Shown: positions 1 to 9,125 of the stretch, one piece after another
How positions within the stretch are numbered: the stretch's first letter is position 1
Layout: each line of letters opens with the position of its first letter
From: Comamonas sp.
GTDB lineage: Bacteria > Pseudomonadota > Gammaproteobacteria > Burkholderiales > Burkholderiaceae_C
Assembly: GCF_009360615.1 (NCBI RefSeq)
Contig: NZ_SPEY01000001.1
Location: 1-64,000, forward strand
Direction of reading: 5' to 3'
Length of the DNA stretch: 64,000 nt
Position numbers and translations under genes: made by a program
The notes under the pieces: model-generated
Databases searched by the model: none
What the model was told of the DNA's origin: nothing
What the model saw: the letters and a program-made list of their open reading frames with translations, nothing else

Positions 1-2
1 GC

Positions 3-1091
3 ATGTCTTCCAGCACCCGTGAATTCACACTCAGCGATTTCGACTTCGACCTGCCCGAATCCCTGATTGCCCAGCATCCCACCGCCGTTCGCAGCGCATC
101 GCGCCTGCTTGACGGCCGCAGCCTCCCAGCCACCGACCGCATCTTCCGCGAACTGCCCGATCTGCTGCAGCCCGGCGACCTGCTGGTCTTCAACGACACC
201 AAGGTCATCAAGGCGCGTGTCTTCGGTGAAAAGGCCAGCGGCGGCAAGATCGAGCTGCTGGTCGAGCGCGTGCTGCAGAACAATGAAGTCGTGGCCCATA
301 TGCGCGTCAGCAAGAAGCCCTTGCCCGGCGCCAAGATCCATCTTTGCGGCGGCCTCGGCAACGGCGGCTTCGAAGCCACGCTGCTGGGCCGCTGGCCCGA
401 CGAGAACGGCCCCCTGTTCCATCTTTCCTTCAAGGGCAACCAGGGCGAGTCGCCCTATGAATTGCTGGAGCAGTTCGGTCACCTGCCGCTGCCGCCCTAT
501 ATCGAGCGTCAGCAAAACGCCGAGCACGATCCGGATGCAAAGGAAGACAGCGAGCGCTACCAGACCGTGTTCGCAGCCCACCCCGGCGCCGTGGCCGCAC
601 CCACGGCAGCCCTGCATTTCGACGAGTCGGTGCTTGCCGCCCTGCAAGCCAAGGGCGTGGAGCGGGCCAGCGTCACCCTGCATGTGGGTGCCGGAACCTT
701 CCAGCCCGTCAAGACCGAGAACCTTGCGGACCACACCATGCACAGCGAGTGGTACGACATTCCCCTGGCCACATTGGCCGCCATGGAGCGCTGCCGCCAG
801 CGGGGCGGCCGCATCATCGCCGTGGGCACCACCACGGTGCGCACGCTGGAGTCCTGGGCCAAGTACGGCAACATCACCGGCGACACCAGCATCTTCATCA
901 CCCCGGGCTTTCAGTACCAGGTGGTCGACATGCTGATCACCAACTTCCATCTGCCCAAGAGCACCCTGATGATGCTGGTCAGCGCCTTTGCGGGCTACGA
1001 GCACATCATGGACATGTACCGGCACGCGATTGCACAGCACTACCGCTTCTTCAGCTACGGGGACTCCATGCTGCTGGAACGCAAGCGCTGA
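3..1091 (+). CDS. queA: tRNA preQ1(34) S-adenosylmethionine ribosyltransferase-isomerase QueA
   Basis: Transfers and isomerises the ribosyl part of S-adenosylmethionine onto preQ1 in the tRNA wobble position, giving epoxyqueuosine in the queuosine pathway (cytoplasm). The 362-residue product is close to the usual QueA length and shows the family start ([13 protein letters not shown]), the central [13 protein letters not shown] stretch and the C-terminal [20 protein letters not shown] block. The ATG lies two bases from the window edge, so its ribosome binding site cannot be seen and a slightly earlier start is possible. The product looks intact. Confidence 0.95.
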   Translation: MSSSTREFTLSDFDFDLPESLIAQHPTAVRSASRLLDGRSLPATDRIFRELPDLLQPGDLLVFNDTKVIKARVFGEKASGGKIELLVERVLQNNEVVAHMRVSKKPLPGAKIHLCGGLGNGGFEATLLGRWPDENGPLFHLSFKGNQGESPYELLEQFGHLPLPPYIERQQNAEHDPDAKEDSERYQTVFAAHPGAVAAPTAALHFDESVLAALQAKGVERASVTLHVGAGTFQPVKTENLADHTMHSEWYDIPLATLAAMERCRQRGGRIIAVGTTTVRTLESWAKYGNITGDTSIFITPGFQYQVVDMLITNFHLPKSTLMMLVSAFAGYEHIMDMYRHAIAQHYRFFSYGDSMLLERKR

Positions 1092-1217
1092 TCTGCAACA
1101 GATGGGGGCCGCCCTGCCGGCTCCCGGCATAAGGCGTTACAGAAACACTGGGTCCAATCTTTTCTTGGTGGTAGATTTCACTGTTTTGTCAAAGTGCATA
1201 TTCATTCAGAAAAATCA

Positions 1218-2072
1218 ATGGAAGTTCAAACCCCACAAGACGAAGAGTTGGATCTGCTGGACCTGCTGGTCACTCTCGCGGAAAACTGGAAGATTCTGAT
1301 CTTCGGCCCACTGCTGGCAGGCATCGTGGCCTATGGAATCGCCCTGGTGATTCCCAGGACCTACGAAAGCAGCTCATCGGTTCAGGTGGAGCGTTCCGGC
1401 TCCAGCTTTACCGCTCCCATGGCCGCCAGCCTGGCGATGTCGGCGGACGTGCTGCAACAGATTGCCCCCGTTGCGGGCCTGGATGAGGGCCTGACCAAGG
1501 AAGAAATCTATCAAAAGCTCAGCAAGCGCATCACGGTCAGTGTCGGCAAGCAGGACAAGCTGCTGAACATCTCCACCCAGGCCAAATCGCCCGAAGCGGC
1601 TCAGACGCTCAACCAGGCCTTGCTCGATACCTTGTTTCCTCTGAGCAAGCCACGCGGACTGGAAAAAAAGCAGCTGGAAGTGCAGCTGGCCTCCGAGAAG
1701 GCGCGCCTGGAAGAGGCCCTCAAGCTGGAGCATGACACCGCCGCCAATCTCTCCTCCGGCAAAAGCTTCACCGAAGCCACCAGCCGCCTCTATGGCGAGC
1801 TGCTGGCCGCCAACAGCAATCGCCAAAAGGGGATTCTGGACATGGAACGTCGCCTCGTAGGCCTGGACAACGACGATGTGATCCAGATGCCGACCCTGCC
1901 CGAACGCTCCATCAAGCCCAAAAAGCCCATGCTGGCCATTGGTGCGGCTGCAGCCACTGGCCTGATCCTGCTGCTGTTCGTCTTCATCCGCCAAGCGCTG
2001 CATACCGCCAAGGAGTCCTCGCCGGAGCGGGCCGGGAAAATTGCGCGTATTCGTAACGCCATGCCCTGGTAA
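1218..2072 (+). CDS. Wzz-like polysaccharide chain-length determinant
   Basis: Inner-membrane protein of the Wzz/polysaccharide co-polymerase type, which sets the modal length of O-antigen or another polysaccharide. It has an N-terminal membrane segment (about residues 27-45, ending VIPRTYES), a long periplasmic part with a helical, Glu/Lys/Leu-rich middle, a KPKKP stretch and a C-terminal membrane segment (AIGAAAATGLILLLFVFI). A GTG start at 1194 would add eight residues; I prefer the ATG at 1218, though neither has a clear Shine-Dalgarno. No glycosyltransferase, Wzx or Wzy gene is near, so the polysaccharide it serves must be encoded elsewhere. Confidence 0.75.
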   Translation: MEVQTPQDEELDLLDLLVTLAENWKILIFGPLLAGIVAYGIALVIPRTYESSSSVQVERSGSSFTAPMAASLAMSADVLQQIAPVAGLDEGLTKEEIYQKLSKRITVSVGKQDKLLNISTQAKSPEAAQTLNQALLDTLFPLSKPRGLEKKQLEVQLASEKARLEEALKLEHDTAANLSSGKSFTEATSRLYGELLAANSNRQKGILDMERRLVGLDNDDVIQMPTLPERSIKPKKPMLAIGAAAATGLILLLFVFIRQALHTAKESSPERAGKIARIRNAMPW

Positions 2073-2091
2073 GCCTTCACACTCCCTCCCG

Positions 2092-2120
2092 TGCCCGCGC
2101 CCCGCAGTGCGGGCATTTTT
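2092..2120 (+). terminator. Rho-independent terminator after the wzz-like gene
   Basis: Seven-base-pair GC-rich stem (TGCCCGC at 2092-2098 with GCGGGCA at 2109-2115) followed at once by five T residues. It lies 20 bases after the stop codon of the chain-length gene, so it should end that transcript before the EamA permease gene. Confidence 0.75.
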
Positions 2121-2194
2121 ATGGGCGCCCACAGCAAGCCAGACGCTTCGCCCCCTGGAATGCCTCACGTCCATGGACGCCAATCACTACGGAC

Positions 2195-3100
2195 ATGCCC
2201 CTTCGCTGGCTCTCTCCCACGCTCTCCCCGTCAGCGCAGTCTGCCATCCGCGGTGTTCTGCTCACCATCCTCGCCTGCGCGTTGTTTGCGGTTCTGGACA
2301 GCGCCACCAAATTCACCGGCAAACTGCTTCCGGTGCTCATGGTGCTGTGGCTGCGCTTCATGGCCCAGGCCTTGGTCACCAGCGTGCTGGTTCTGCCCCG
2401 GCTCGGCCTGCCGGCCCTGAAAACCCGGAACCTGAAGTTTCAGCTGCTGCGAGCGATCTCCGGGCTGTTGACGACGGTCTGCGCCTTTTTCTGCATCCAG
2501 AACATGCCCCTGGCCAATTTCACGGCCATCTGGTCAGCGGCACCGCTCTTCATCGTGGTCGCATCGGCTCTCTTTTTCAAGGAACAGGTCAGTCCTTCCC
2601 GCTGGGCGCTGCTGGTGATCGGCCTGCTGGCCGTGGTTGCGATCGTGCGGCCCGAGAACGATGGCCAGGCCCTGGGTCTGGCTGCTCTGTGGCCGGCGGG
2701 TCTGCTGGTCTCCGGCACCACCTACCAGGTGCTGGGTAGCCGCCTCTCCCGCCTGGACTCGCCTCCAACCACTCAGCTTTACTCCACATGGTTGCCCTTG
2801 CTGCTGACTACGCCGCTGGTCGGCCTGGTATGGCAGCCCATCGATCAATGGCAGATCTACGCGGCGGCAGCCGTGATGGGACTCTGCAGCGGGATCGGTC
2901 ACCTGATGCTGTTGCAGGCATACACCCACGCCACGCCTGCGACAGTGGCCCCATTCCTTTACAGCCAGATTGGCTTTGCCATGCTGCTGGGCTGGCTGTT
3001 CTTCGGACAGCTTCCCGACCACATCTCGCTGGTCGGCATGGCCGTGGTGACGCTCAGCGGCATGATGGGGGTCTGGATCGGGATCCGGGAAAAGCGCTAG
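2195..3100 (+). CDS. EamA/DMT-family permease
   Basis: Integral membrane transporter of the drug/metabolite (EamA) family with about ten hydrophobic segments in 301 residues and the internal duplication typical of the family: the first half runs to about residue 140 and the second starts near ALWPAGLLVSGTTYQ. The substrate cannot be told from sequence. It starts 75 bases after a terminator, so it probably has its own promoter. It converges on ung with 16 bases between the stop codons. Confidence 0.85.
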   Translation: MPLRWLSPTLSPSAQSAIRGVLLTILACALFAVLDSATKFTGKLLPVLMVLWLRFMAQALVTSVLVLPRLGLPALKTRNLKFQLLRAISGLLTTVCAFFCIQNMPLANFTAIWSAAPLFIVVASALFFKEQVSPSRWALLVIGLLAVVAIVRPENDGQALGLAALWPAGLLVSGTTYQVLGSRLSRLDSPPTTQLYSTWLPLLLTTPLVGLVWQPIDQWQIYAAAAVMGLCSGIGHLMLLQAYTHATPATVAPFLYSQIGFAMLLGWLFFGQLPDHISLVGMAVVTLSGMMGVWIGIREKR

Positions 3101-3116
3101 ATCCTGTCCGACAGGC

Positions 3117-3854
3117 TCAGTAGCCGTGTTGGAGCCTGAATGCCCGGGCCTTGCCGAAATGTCCGTTGCCGATAAAGGGCACGGGCGGCCTCAGCGCCGA
3201 TAGCGGCGAAGGGTGGTTGCTCATCAGCACCAGATGGCCTCGATCCTGTGGAATCAACACACGCTTGGACTGTGCGTGCGAGCCCCAGAGCATGAAGACC
3301 GTGGGTCGCCCCTGCTCAGCCACATGGCGGATCACGGCATCGGTCAGCTCTTCCCAGCCCTTTTTGGCATGGCTTGCGGCCTGCCCCTCTTCCACCGTGA
3401 GGCTGGTGTTGAGCAGCAGCACACCGTGCTGCGCCCAGCTGACCAGACTGCCGCCGGGGTGGGGAAACGCTGGAAACGGGGTCCCCAGTTCGCGCTGCAT
3501 TTCCTTGAAGATGTTCTGCAACGAGGGCGGCAGGCGCACGCCGGGTGCGACAGAGAATGCCAGCCCTTCTGCCTGTCCTCGCCCGTGATAGGGGTCCTGC
3601 CCGAGGATCACGACACGCACTTCCTCCGGCGGCGTCAGCTCCAGGGCCCTGAGGGGGGCCGGGGGAAAGATCACCGCACCGGCCTCCAGCCTTTGCTGCA
3701 GAAACTGCAGCAATTTCTGGCCGGTGCTTCCGGCAAAGAAAGCATCGGCAAGGCTTTGCCAACCCGCACAGACCGGCCAGTCCCGGGGGTCTGCACTCGT
3801 CAACTGGGTCCCTGCGGCGGTGTTCGCACTCATGCTCTGGCTGGTGAAGTTCAT
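3117..3854 (-). CDS. ung: Uracil-DNA glycosylase
   Basis: Family 1 uracil-DNA glycosylase, which removes uracil from DNA at the start of base excision repair. It shows the catalytic GQDPYHG motif with its Asp, the FMLWGSHAQ strand and the HPSPLS loop with the catalytic His. At 245 residues the length is normal. The first 30 or so residues (MNFTSQSMSANTAAG) are low in conservation, and an internal Met at residue 8 is another possible start. Confidence 0.95.
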   Translation of the reverse strand: MNFTSQSMSANTAAGTQLTSADPRDWPVCAGWQSLADAFFAGSTGQKLLQFLQQRLEAGAVIFPPAPLRALELTPPEEVRVVILGQDPYHGRGQAEGLAFSVAPGVRLPPSLQNIFKEMQRELGTPFPAFPHPGGSLVSWAQHGVLLLNTSLTVEEGQAASHAKKGWEELTDAVIRHVAEQGRPTVFMLWGSHAQSKRVLIPQDRGHLVLMSNHPSPLSALRPPVPFIGNGHFGKARAFRLQHGY

Positions 3855-4014
3855 GCCTTGATTTTCTCTATGACCACAACCGTTCCGAACGATTCTCTCA
3901 AGGGTTGCGGCTCAAAATACCTGATTTCAGTGAGTGACACATTCTGACATTTTGCAAAAAATCGACTCCAACACAGCTCACCACCTGGCTGCCCGGACTC
4001 ACATGGAGTTATTC

Positions 4015-4419
4015 ATGCACACCTCTTCTGCCAGTCACTCGCAGGTCTCAGCCGCACATGCCTTCTTCTGCGGCACCCGCCCTGCTTTCAGCCTGAATCC
4101 CCAGGGTTTCAAGTTTGCCGATTGGGAGTTGCGCCTGCGCTCGCGCAGCCTCATCAGTGCATCCGGGCATGAGGTGGGTCTCACCAAAAGCGAATTCGCG
4201 CTGCTGCTGGCCCTGCTCAAGCGTCCGAGGCAGATCATGAGCCGTGAGCAGATCATGGACATGACACAGGCCGAAGATACCGTCTTCGACCGCGCCATCG
4301 ACGTACAGATGCTGCGCCTGCGCCGCAAGATCGAAACCTCCAGCCGTACTCCCACGCTGCTCAAGACCAAGCGTGGCGCCGGCTACTTTCTGGATGCCGA
4401 CGTACAGGTCCTGCGCTGA
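4015..4419 (+). CDS. Orphan OmpR/PhoB-type winged-helix DNA-binding protein
   Basis: A 134-residue protein made almost only of a Trans_reg_C winged helix: a strand-rich lead (FADWELRLRSRSL), a GLTKSEFALLLALLKRPRQIMSR-type recognition region and the end wing (TLLKTKRGAGYFL). There is no receiver domain. The ATG at 4015 has GGAG at 4005-4008 with six-base spacing; an upstream in-frame ATG at 3934 lacks one. Without a receiver it may be controlled by its amount or by an unknown partner. It points towards trpC (convergent) and has no kinase beside it. Confidence 0.8.
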   Translation: MHTSSASHSQVSAAHAFFCGTRPAFSLNPQGFKFADWELRLRSRSLISASGHEVGLTKSEFALLLALLKRPRQIMSREQIMDMTQAEDTVFDRAIDVQMLRLRRKIETSSRTPTLLKTKRGAGYFLDADVQVLR

Positions 4420-4440
4420 ACCGGGGCAGCCACCCGCTGC

Positions 4441-5241
4441 CTACTGAAACAGCTGGGCCAGGGCCTCGCCCGGTTCGCGGGCACGCATGAATGCCTCCCC
4501 CACCAGGAAGGCATCAATGCCGGCCTCACGCAGGGTCTTCACATCGTCCCGGCTCAGGATGCCGGACTCGGTCACCAGCAGGCGATCGGCGGGCACGTCC
4601 TTCTTGAGCGCGATCGTGGTCTGGATATCGACCTCGAAACTGCGCAGATTGCGGTTGTTGATGCCCACCAGCGGCGTGCTGAGCTTGAGAGCGCGCTGCA
4701 GCTCCTCGGCATCATGCACTTCCACCAGCACATCCATGTCCAGGCTGTGCGCAATCTGTTCCATCTCGGTCATCTGCGCATCGTCCAGGCAGGCGGCGAT
4801 CAACAGCACGCAGTCGGCGCCCATCACCCTGGACTCGTAGATCTGATAGGGATCCACCATGAAGTCCTTGCGCAGCACCGGCAGCAGCGTGCTCGCGCGG
4901 GCCTGCTTGAGATAGTCAGGCTGCCCCTGGAAGAACTGGCGATCGGTCAGCACCGACAGACAGGCCGCGCTGATCTTGCCGTCGCCCACCATATAGCTCT
5001 GGGCGATATCGGCAGGATCGAAATCGGCCCGAATCACGCCCTTGCTGGGGCTGGCCTTCTTGACTTCGGCGATCACGCCGGCCTGCCCCTTGGCGATCTT
5101 GGCACGGATGGCGCCCACGAAGTCGCGCGTGGAGACACGGCTTTCTGCATCGCGGCGCATCTCGGCAAACGGCACGGCCTTCTTGGCGGCGGCAACTTCC
5201 TGGACCTTGACGTCGCAGATTTTCTTCAGAATGTCAGACAT
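4441..5241 (-). CDS. trpC: Indole-3-glycerol-phosphate synthase
   Basis: Closes the indole ring in tryptophan synthesis, turning carboxyphenylaminodeoxyribulose phosphate into indole-3-glycerol phosphate. The 266-residue TIM barrel shows [12 protein letters not shown] (catalytic Lys), [24 protein letters not shown] and TESGI. The ATG at 5241 has AAGGA just upstream; a start at 5265 would add eight unconserved residues. It is the last gene of the trp operon. Its start codon lies inside the last codons of the small membrane ORF, which suggests coupled translation. Confidence 0.95.
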   Translation of the reverse strand: MSDILKKICDVKVQEVAAAKKAVPFAEMRRDAESRVSTRDFVGAIRAKIAKGQAGVIAEVKKASPSKGVIRADFDPADIAQSYMVGDGKISAACLSVLTDRQFFQGQPDYLKQARASTLLPVLRKDFMVDPYQIYESRVMGADCVLLIAACLDDAQMTEMEQIAHSLDMDVLVEVHDAEELQRALKLSTPLVGINNRNLRSFEVDIQTTIALKKDVPADRLLVTESGILSRDDVKTLREAGIDAFLVGEAFMRAREPGEALAQLFQ

Positions 5242-5395
5242 GGTTTTCCTTGTTGGCGGCAGCATCTGCCGGGCCGCGCAATACCTTCATGATGACGCGG
5301 TGCATGGCTATGCCCACCACGATGAACAGCAGGGAGACGCCCAGCACGATCCAGGTGCCGGGATCGCTCCAGATGGGCGCATCCAGCAGGCTCAT
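5234..5395 (-). CDS. Small single-span membrane protein between trpD and trpC (unlisted ORF)
   Basis: A 53-codon ORF that I translated by hand. It starts [15 protein letters not shown], runs into one hydrophobic segment ([16 protein letters not shown]), then a basic stretch ([10 protein letters not shown]) and a polar tail ending KENHV. Its ATG overlaps the trpD stop as ATGA, and its own stop lies just inside trpC, so it is coupled on both sides. The inside-positive charge pattern after the helix is typical of a small inner-membrane protein. Function unknown. The exact fit between two genes makes a real gene likely, but conservation has not been tested. Confidence 0.6.
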   Translation of the reverse strand: MSLLDAPIWSDPGTWIVLGVSLLFIVVGIAMHRVIMKVLRGPADAAANKENHV

Positions 5396-6426
5396 GCGGC
5401 TGCGCCGAGCTTTTGCGAATAGGCCACCAGCTCCTGTAGCTTGGCCAGTGCCGCGCCGCTATCGATGGCCTTCTGCGCACGCTCCAGGCCCTCTTCGATC
5501 GAGCTGGCCACATTGGCCGCATACAGGGCAGCGCCGGAGTTGAGACAGACGATATCGCGCGCCGGGCCTTGGTCCCCCTGCAGCACGCCCATCAGCATGG
5601 CCCTGGACTCCTCGGGATTCTCGACCTTGAGCGAGCGCGTACCCGCCATGCGCAGGCCAAAGTCCTCGGGATGGACTTCATACTCGCGCACCACGCCGTC
5701 CTTGAGCTCGCCGACCAGCGTGCCCGCGCCCAGGCTGATTTCATCGAGGCCATCGCGACCATAGACGACCAGCGCATGCTCGGCGCCCAGGCGCTGCAGG
5801 GCACGCACCTGAATGCCGACCAGGTCTTCGTGGAACACGCCCATCAGGATATTGGGCGCGGATGCCGGGTTGGTAAGCGGGCCCAGGATGTTGAAGATGG
5901 TGCGCACGCCCAGTTCCTTGCGCACGGGGGCCACGTTCTTCATGGCAGGATGATGGTTGGGCGCAAACATGAAGCCTATGCCCACATCGCGTATGCAATC
6001 GGCTATTCGTGACGGGTTGAGGTTGATGTTGACGCCCAGCGCCTCCATGGCATCGGCGCTGCCCGACTTGCTGCTGACGCTGCGCCCGCCATGCTTACTC
6101 ACCTTGCCGCCCGCCGCCGCAATCACAAAGATAGAGCAGGTGGAGATGTTGAAAGTGTTGGCGCCATCGCCGCCGGTGCCGACGATATCGACCAGATTCC
6201 TCTTGTCGTGCACGTTCACCTTGTTGGAGAACTCGCGCATCACCTCGGCCGCAGCCGAGATCTCGCCAATGGTTTCCTTCTTCACGCGCAGGCCGGTGAT
6301 GATGGAGGCCGTCATCACCGGCGAGAGCTCGCCGCGCATGATCATGCGCATCAGATGCAGCATTTCGTCATGGAAGATTTCACGATGCTCGATGGTTCGC
6401 TGCAGCGCTTCCTGGGGAGTGATCAT
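5392..6426 (-). CDS. trpD: Anthranilate phosphoribosyltransferase
   Basis: Joins anthranilate to phosphoribosyl pyrophosphate in the second step of tryptophan synthesis. At 344 residues it has normal length with [14 protein letters not shown] (PRPP loop), [34 protein letters not shown] and the DEISLG block. It is separated from trpG by 117 bases that hold an imperfect palindromic repeat, while its 3' end overlaps the small membrane ORF by four bases. No damage seen. Confidence 0.96.
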   Translation of the reverse strand: MITPQEALQRTIEHREIFHDEMLHLMRMIMRGELSPVMTASIITGLRVKKETIGEISAAAEVMREFSNKVNVHDKRNLVDIVGTGGDGANTFNISTCSIFVIAAAGGKVSKHGGRSVSSKSGSADAMEALGVNINLNPSRIADCIRDVGIGFMFAPNHHPAMKNVAPVRKELGVRTIFNILGPLTNPASAPNILMGVFHEDLVGIQVRALQRLGAEHALVVYGRDGLDEISLGAGTLVGELKDGVVREYEVHPEDFGLRMAGTRSLKVENPEESRAMLMGVLQGDQGPARDIVCLNSGAALYAANVASSIEEGLERAQKAIDSGAALAKLQELVAYSQKLGAAA

Positions 6427-6444
6427 TGCAATATCTCTCTATGC

Positions 6445-6533
6445 TTTTGGGAGCTGCTTGCACATACCAATACTTGATTTCCCATTGTTTTTATTCTGAA
6501 ATCAAGCAGTGACATGCGCTGGCAGCTATCAAT
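6445..6533. repeat. Dispersed palindromic repeat, family A (copy 1)
   Basis: Imperfect inverted repeat filling most of the trpD-trpG gap. The outer arms are GGGAGCTGCTTGCAC (6449-6463) and TGCGCTGGCAGCTATCAA (6515-6532). An inner perfect nine-base stem pairs CTTGATTTC (6473-6481) with GAAATCAAG (6498-6506). The left arm is the exact 15-base reverse complement of 61169-61183. It could fold in the trp mRNA between trpG and trpD and change the relative yield of the two. Confidence 0.7.
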
Positions 6534-6543
6534 AAATCAGCGT

Positions 6544-7125
6544 TTATTTCTGCTCGAGAAAGTTCTTCAGCATGGCATGGCCATGCTCGGTCAGAATGCT
6601 CTCGGGGTGGAACTGCACGCCCTCGATGGCCAGCTCGCGATGGCGCACCCCCTGGATTTCACCATCTTCGCTGGTCGCCGTGATTTCAAGGCACTCGGGC
6701 AGCGTGCTGCGGTCTATGACCAGAGAGTGATAGCGGTTGACCGTGAACTGCCTGGGCAGGTCGGCAAACACGCCCTTCTGGTCGGTGCTGATCACGCTGG
6801 TCTTGCCATGCATCTGCTGGCCCGCCCGGATGATGTCGCCGCCAAAGGCCGCGCCAATGCTCTGGTGACCCAGGCAGACGCCCAGAATCGGCAGCTTGCC
6901 TGCGAAATGCTTGATCGCCGCCACCGAGATGCCCGCCTCGTTGGGCGAGCAGGGGCCGGGCGAGATCACCAGCCGCTCGATGCCTTCGCGCGCAATCAGC
7001 GCCTCGACTTCGGCCACCGTGGTTTCGTCGTTGCGCACCACGGTCACCTCCGCGCCCAGCTCGCCAAAGTACTGGACGATGTTGTAGGTAAAGCTGTCGT
7101 AGTTATCGACCATCAGCAGTTTCAT
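6544..7125 (-). CDS. trpG: Anthranilate synthase glutaminase subunit
   Basis: Class I glutamine amidotransferase that feeds ammonia to TrpE. The 193-residue protein has [11 protein letters not shown] at the start, the oxyanion [11 protein letters not shown] block, the nucleophile in GVCLGHQ (Cys84) and the [10 protein letters not shown] His/Glu pair. The ATG at 7125 has a GGGAG ribosome binding site and begins four bases after the chorismate mutase gene ends; a longer start at 7167 adds unconserved residues. TrpG of this type often also serves folate synthesis as PabA. Confidence 0.95.
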   Translation of the reverse strand: MKLLMVDNYDSFTYNIVQYFGELGAEVTVVRNDETTVAEVEALIAREGIERLVISPGPCSPNEAGISVAAIKHFAGKLPILGVCLGHQSIGAAFGGDIIRAGQQMHGKTSVISTDQKGVFADLPRQFTVNRYHSLVIDRSTLPECLEITATSEDGEIQGVRHRELAIEGVQFHPESILTEHGHAMLKNFLEQK

Positions 7126-7129
7126 GGTC

Positions 7130-7459
7130 TTACTCCCCTGATTTCCTGGGTTCACGCAGACGCGCAAATTCCTGGTGTTCGTAGTCGATGCAGGCCTCCA
7201 TCAGCGCACGATAGACGGTCTCCATCACATCGGGCTGGCCGCCCTCCTGCGCCGTGCGCTCACGCACGCGGCTGACGATGGCTTCGATGCGCGCCTCATC
7301 GCGCACCTGGCTCACATCACCCTTGATGCGCGCGGCCTGCTGCATATAGCCGATGCGGGTGACCAGCAGCGGCACCAACACATCGTCGAGCGCATTCACG
7401 TTGCGGCGCACATCTTCCATGGTGGTGCAGTGCTGCACCTTCTCAATGGAACGATTCAT
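7130..7459 (-). CDS. AroQ-type chorismate mutase inside the trp operon
   Basis: A 109-residue all-helical protein of the AroQ/PchB class: [33 protein letters not shown] matches the first long helix with its conserved Arg and the Arg/Lys of the active site (shown in parts: [12 protein letters not shown], then [13 protein letters not shown]). A C-terminal helix follows ([17 protein letters not shown]). Expected to turn chorismate into prephenate, or, if PchB-like, to split isochorismate. ATG at 7459 has a GGAG site. It lies between trpE and trpG, so an enzyme that draws chorismate away from tryptophan is made together with the enzymes that use it. Confidence 0.85.
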   Translation of the reverse strand: MNRSIEKVQHCTTMEDVRRNVNALDDVLVPLLVTRIGYMQQAARIKGDVSQVRDEARIEAIVSRVRERTAQEGGQPDVMETVYRALMEACIDYEHQEFARLREPRKSGE

Positions 7460-7530
7460 TGCATTTCTCCATCGCGTGGCAGGTCAGTCACTGCACTTGA
7501 AGCTGTTGCATCGCCTTGCAGGAGAGGGCC

Positions 7531-7613
7531 AGCAAGGGCCGCCCCGCAGCGTGGGCTGCCCCAGCAAAGGCCGTCGTCCCCCTTCAAGGGAGAAGGTGCG
7601 CAGCGCCTCAGGG
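7531..7613. repeat. GC-rich intergenic repeat, family B (copy 1)
   Basis: A block between trpE and the chorismate mutase gene running from AGCAAGGGCC through GCCGCCCCGCAGCG to AAGGTGCGCAGCGCCTCAGG. The same three sequence blocks recur in the same order at about 59209-59322, with one mismatch in the last. It lengthens the trpE to chorismate mutase gap (7460-7625) and can form GC-rich stems. Confidence 0.65.
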
Positions 7614-7625
7614 AGTAGTCGTTTT

Positions 7626-9125
7626 TCATTCCAGACCTTCCTCAACCAGTTCTGCGGCGCGCAGCAGGGCGCGGGCCTTGTGCTCGGTCTCTCTCCATTC
7701 CAGCTCGGGCACGGAGTCGGCCACCACGCCGGCAGCGGCCTGCACATAGAGCACGTTGTCCTTGATGACGCCGGTACGGATCGCAATCGCCAGATCCATG
7801 TCGCCGGCAAAGCTCAGATAGCCGCAGGCACCGCCGTAGATGCCGCGCTTGCTGGGTTCGAGCCGGTCGATGACTTCCATGGCATGCACCTTGGGAGCCC
7901 CCGTCAATGTGCCGGCGGGGAAGGTGGCCTTGAAGACATCCATATTGTCCATGCCGTCCTGCAAGATGCCTTCCACATTGCTCACGATATGCATGACATG
8001 GCTGTAGCGCTCCACGGCAAAGGCCTCGGTCACCTTGACGCTGCCGGTCCTGGCAATGCGGCCGATATCGTTGCGTGCCAGATCGATCAGCATCACATGC
8101 TCGGCACGCTCCTTGGGGTCGGCGATCAGTTCCTGCTCGGTGGCCTTGTCGGCCTCCACCGTATTGCCGCGCGGACGGGTGCCGGCCAGGGGGCGGATCG
8201 TGACCTTCTGGCCGTCGGGCGTGCGCTCCTGGCGCACCAGAATCTCCGGGCTGGCCCCCACCACATGGAAATCTCCGAAATGGTAGAAGTACATATAGGG
8301 GCTGGGGTTGAGCGAGCGCAGCGCGCGGTACAGCGACAGCGGCGAGGCCGTGAAACGCTTGTGAATGCGCTGGCCTACCTGCACCTGCATGAAGTCGCCC
8401 GCCGCAATCAGCTCCTTGGCTTTTTGCACGGCGTCCAGATAGTCCTGCTTGTCGAAGCTGCGCTCTGCGGGATAGCTCTCGCCGGCACGGATCTGCGGCG
8501 CGCTGACCGAATAGCGCAGCTGGTCCTTGAGCTGGCGCAGGCGCTTCTTGGCGCGGGTATAGGCTTCGGCCTCGCCGGGGTTGGCGTAGACGATGAGGTA
8601 GAGCTTGCCCGAGAGGTTGTCGATGACGGCGACCTCTTCGCACTGCAGCAGCATGATGTCGGGGGTGCCCAGGCTGTCGGGCGGACAGCTGTTCTCCAGC
8701 TTTTTCTCGATATAGCGCACGGCGTCATAGCCGAAATAGCCGGCCAGACCGCCGCAAAAACGCGGCATGCCCGGCGTGACGGCCACCTTGAAGCGCTGCT
8801 GATAGGCCGCGATGAAGTCCAGCGGATTGCCGCCGGCTGTCTCCACCACCTTGCCATCGGTCACGACCTCGGTCCTGGCCTGGTCACCGAAGCCCGAGGC
8901 GCGCACAAAGCTGCGTGCCGGCAGGCCGATGAAGCTGTAGCGGCCGAAGCGCTCGCCGCCGACGACGGATTCCAGCAGAAAGCTGTACTTGCCGTCGCCA
9001 TTGGCATGGGCCAGCTTGAGATAGAGGGACAGCGGAGTTTCGAGGTCGGCAAAGGCCTCGATCAGCAGCGGGATGCGGTTATAGCCTTGGGCCGCAAGCG
9101 ATTTGAATTCCAGTTCCGTGATCAC
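7626..9125 (-). CDS. trpE: Anthranilate synthase component I
   Basis: Makes anthranilate from chorismate with ammonia from TrpG. The start VITELEFKSLAAQGYNRIPL matches the usual TrpE start, and the protein shows the SFLLES feedback-site motif, RPLAGTRPRG, KERAEHVMLIDLARND and the GTLTGAPKVHAME/YGGACGYLSF blocks. I choose the GTG at 9125 because GGAG sits eight bases before it, while the ATG at 9146 (506 residues) has no ribosome binding site and adds only seven residues. It is the first gene of the trp operon. Confidence 0.95.
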   Translation of the reverse strand: MITELEFKSLAAQGYNRIPLLIEAFADLETPLSLYLKLAHANGDGKYSFLLESVVGGERFGRYSFIGLPARSFVRASGFGDQARTEVVTDGKVVETAGGNPLDFIAAYQQRFKVAVTPGMPRFCGGLAGYFGYDAVRYIEKKLENSCPPDSLGTPDIMLLQCEEVAVIDNLSGKLYLIVYANPGEAEAYTRAKKRLRQLKDQLRYSVSAPQIRAGESYPAERSFDKQDYLDAVQKAKELIAAGDFMQVQVGQRIHKRFTASPLSLYRALRSLNPSPYMYFYHFGDFHVVGASPEILVRQERTPDGQKVTIRPLAGTRPRGNTVEADKATEQELIADPKERAEHVMLIDLARNDIGRIARTGSVKVTEAFAVERYSHVMHIVSNVEGILQDGMDNMDVFKATFPAGTLTGAPKVHAMEVIDRLEPSKRGIYGGACGYLSFAGDMDLAIAIRTGVIKDNVLYVQAAAGVVADSVPELEWRETEHKARALLRAAELVEEGLE

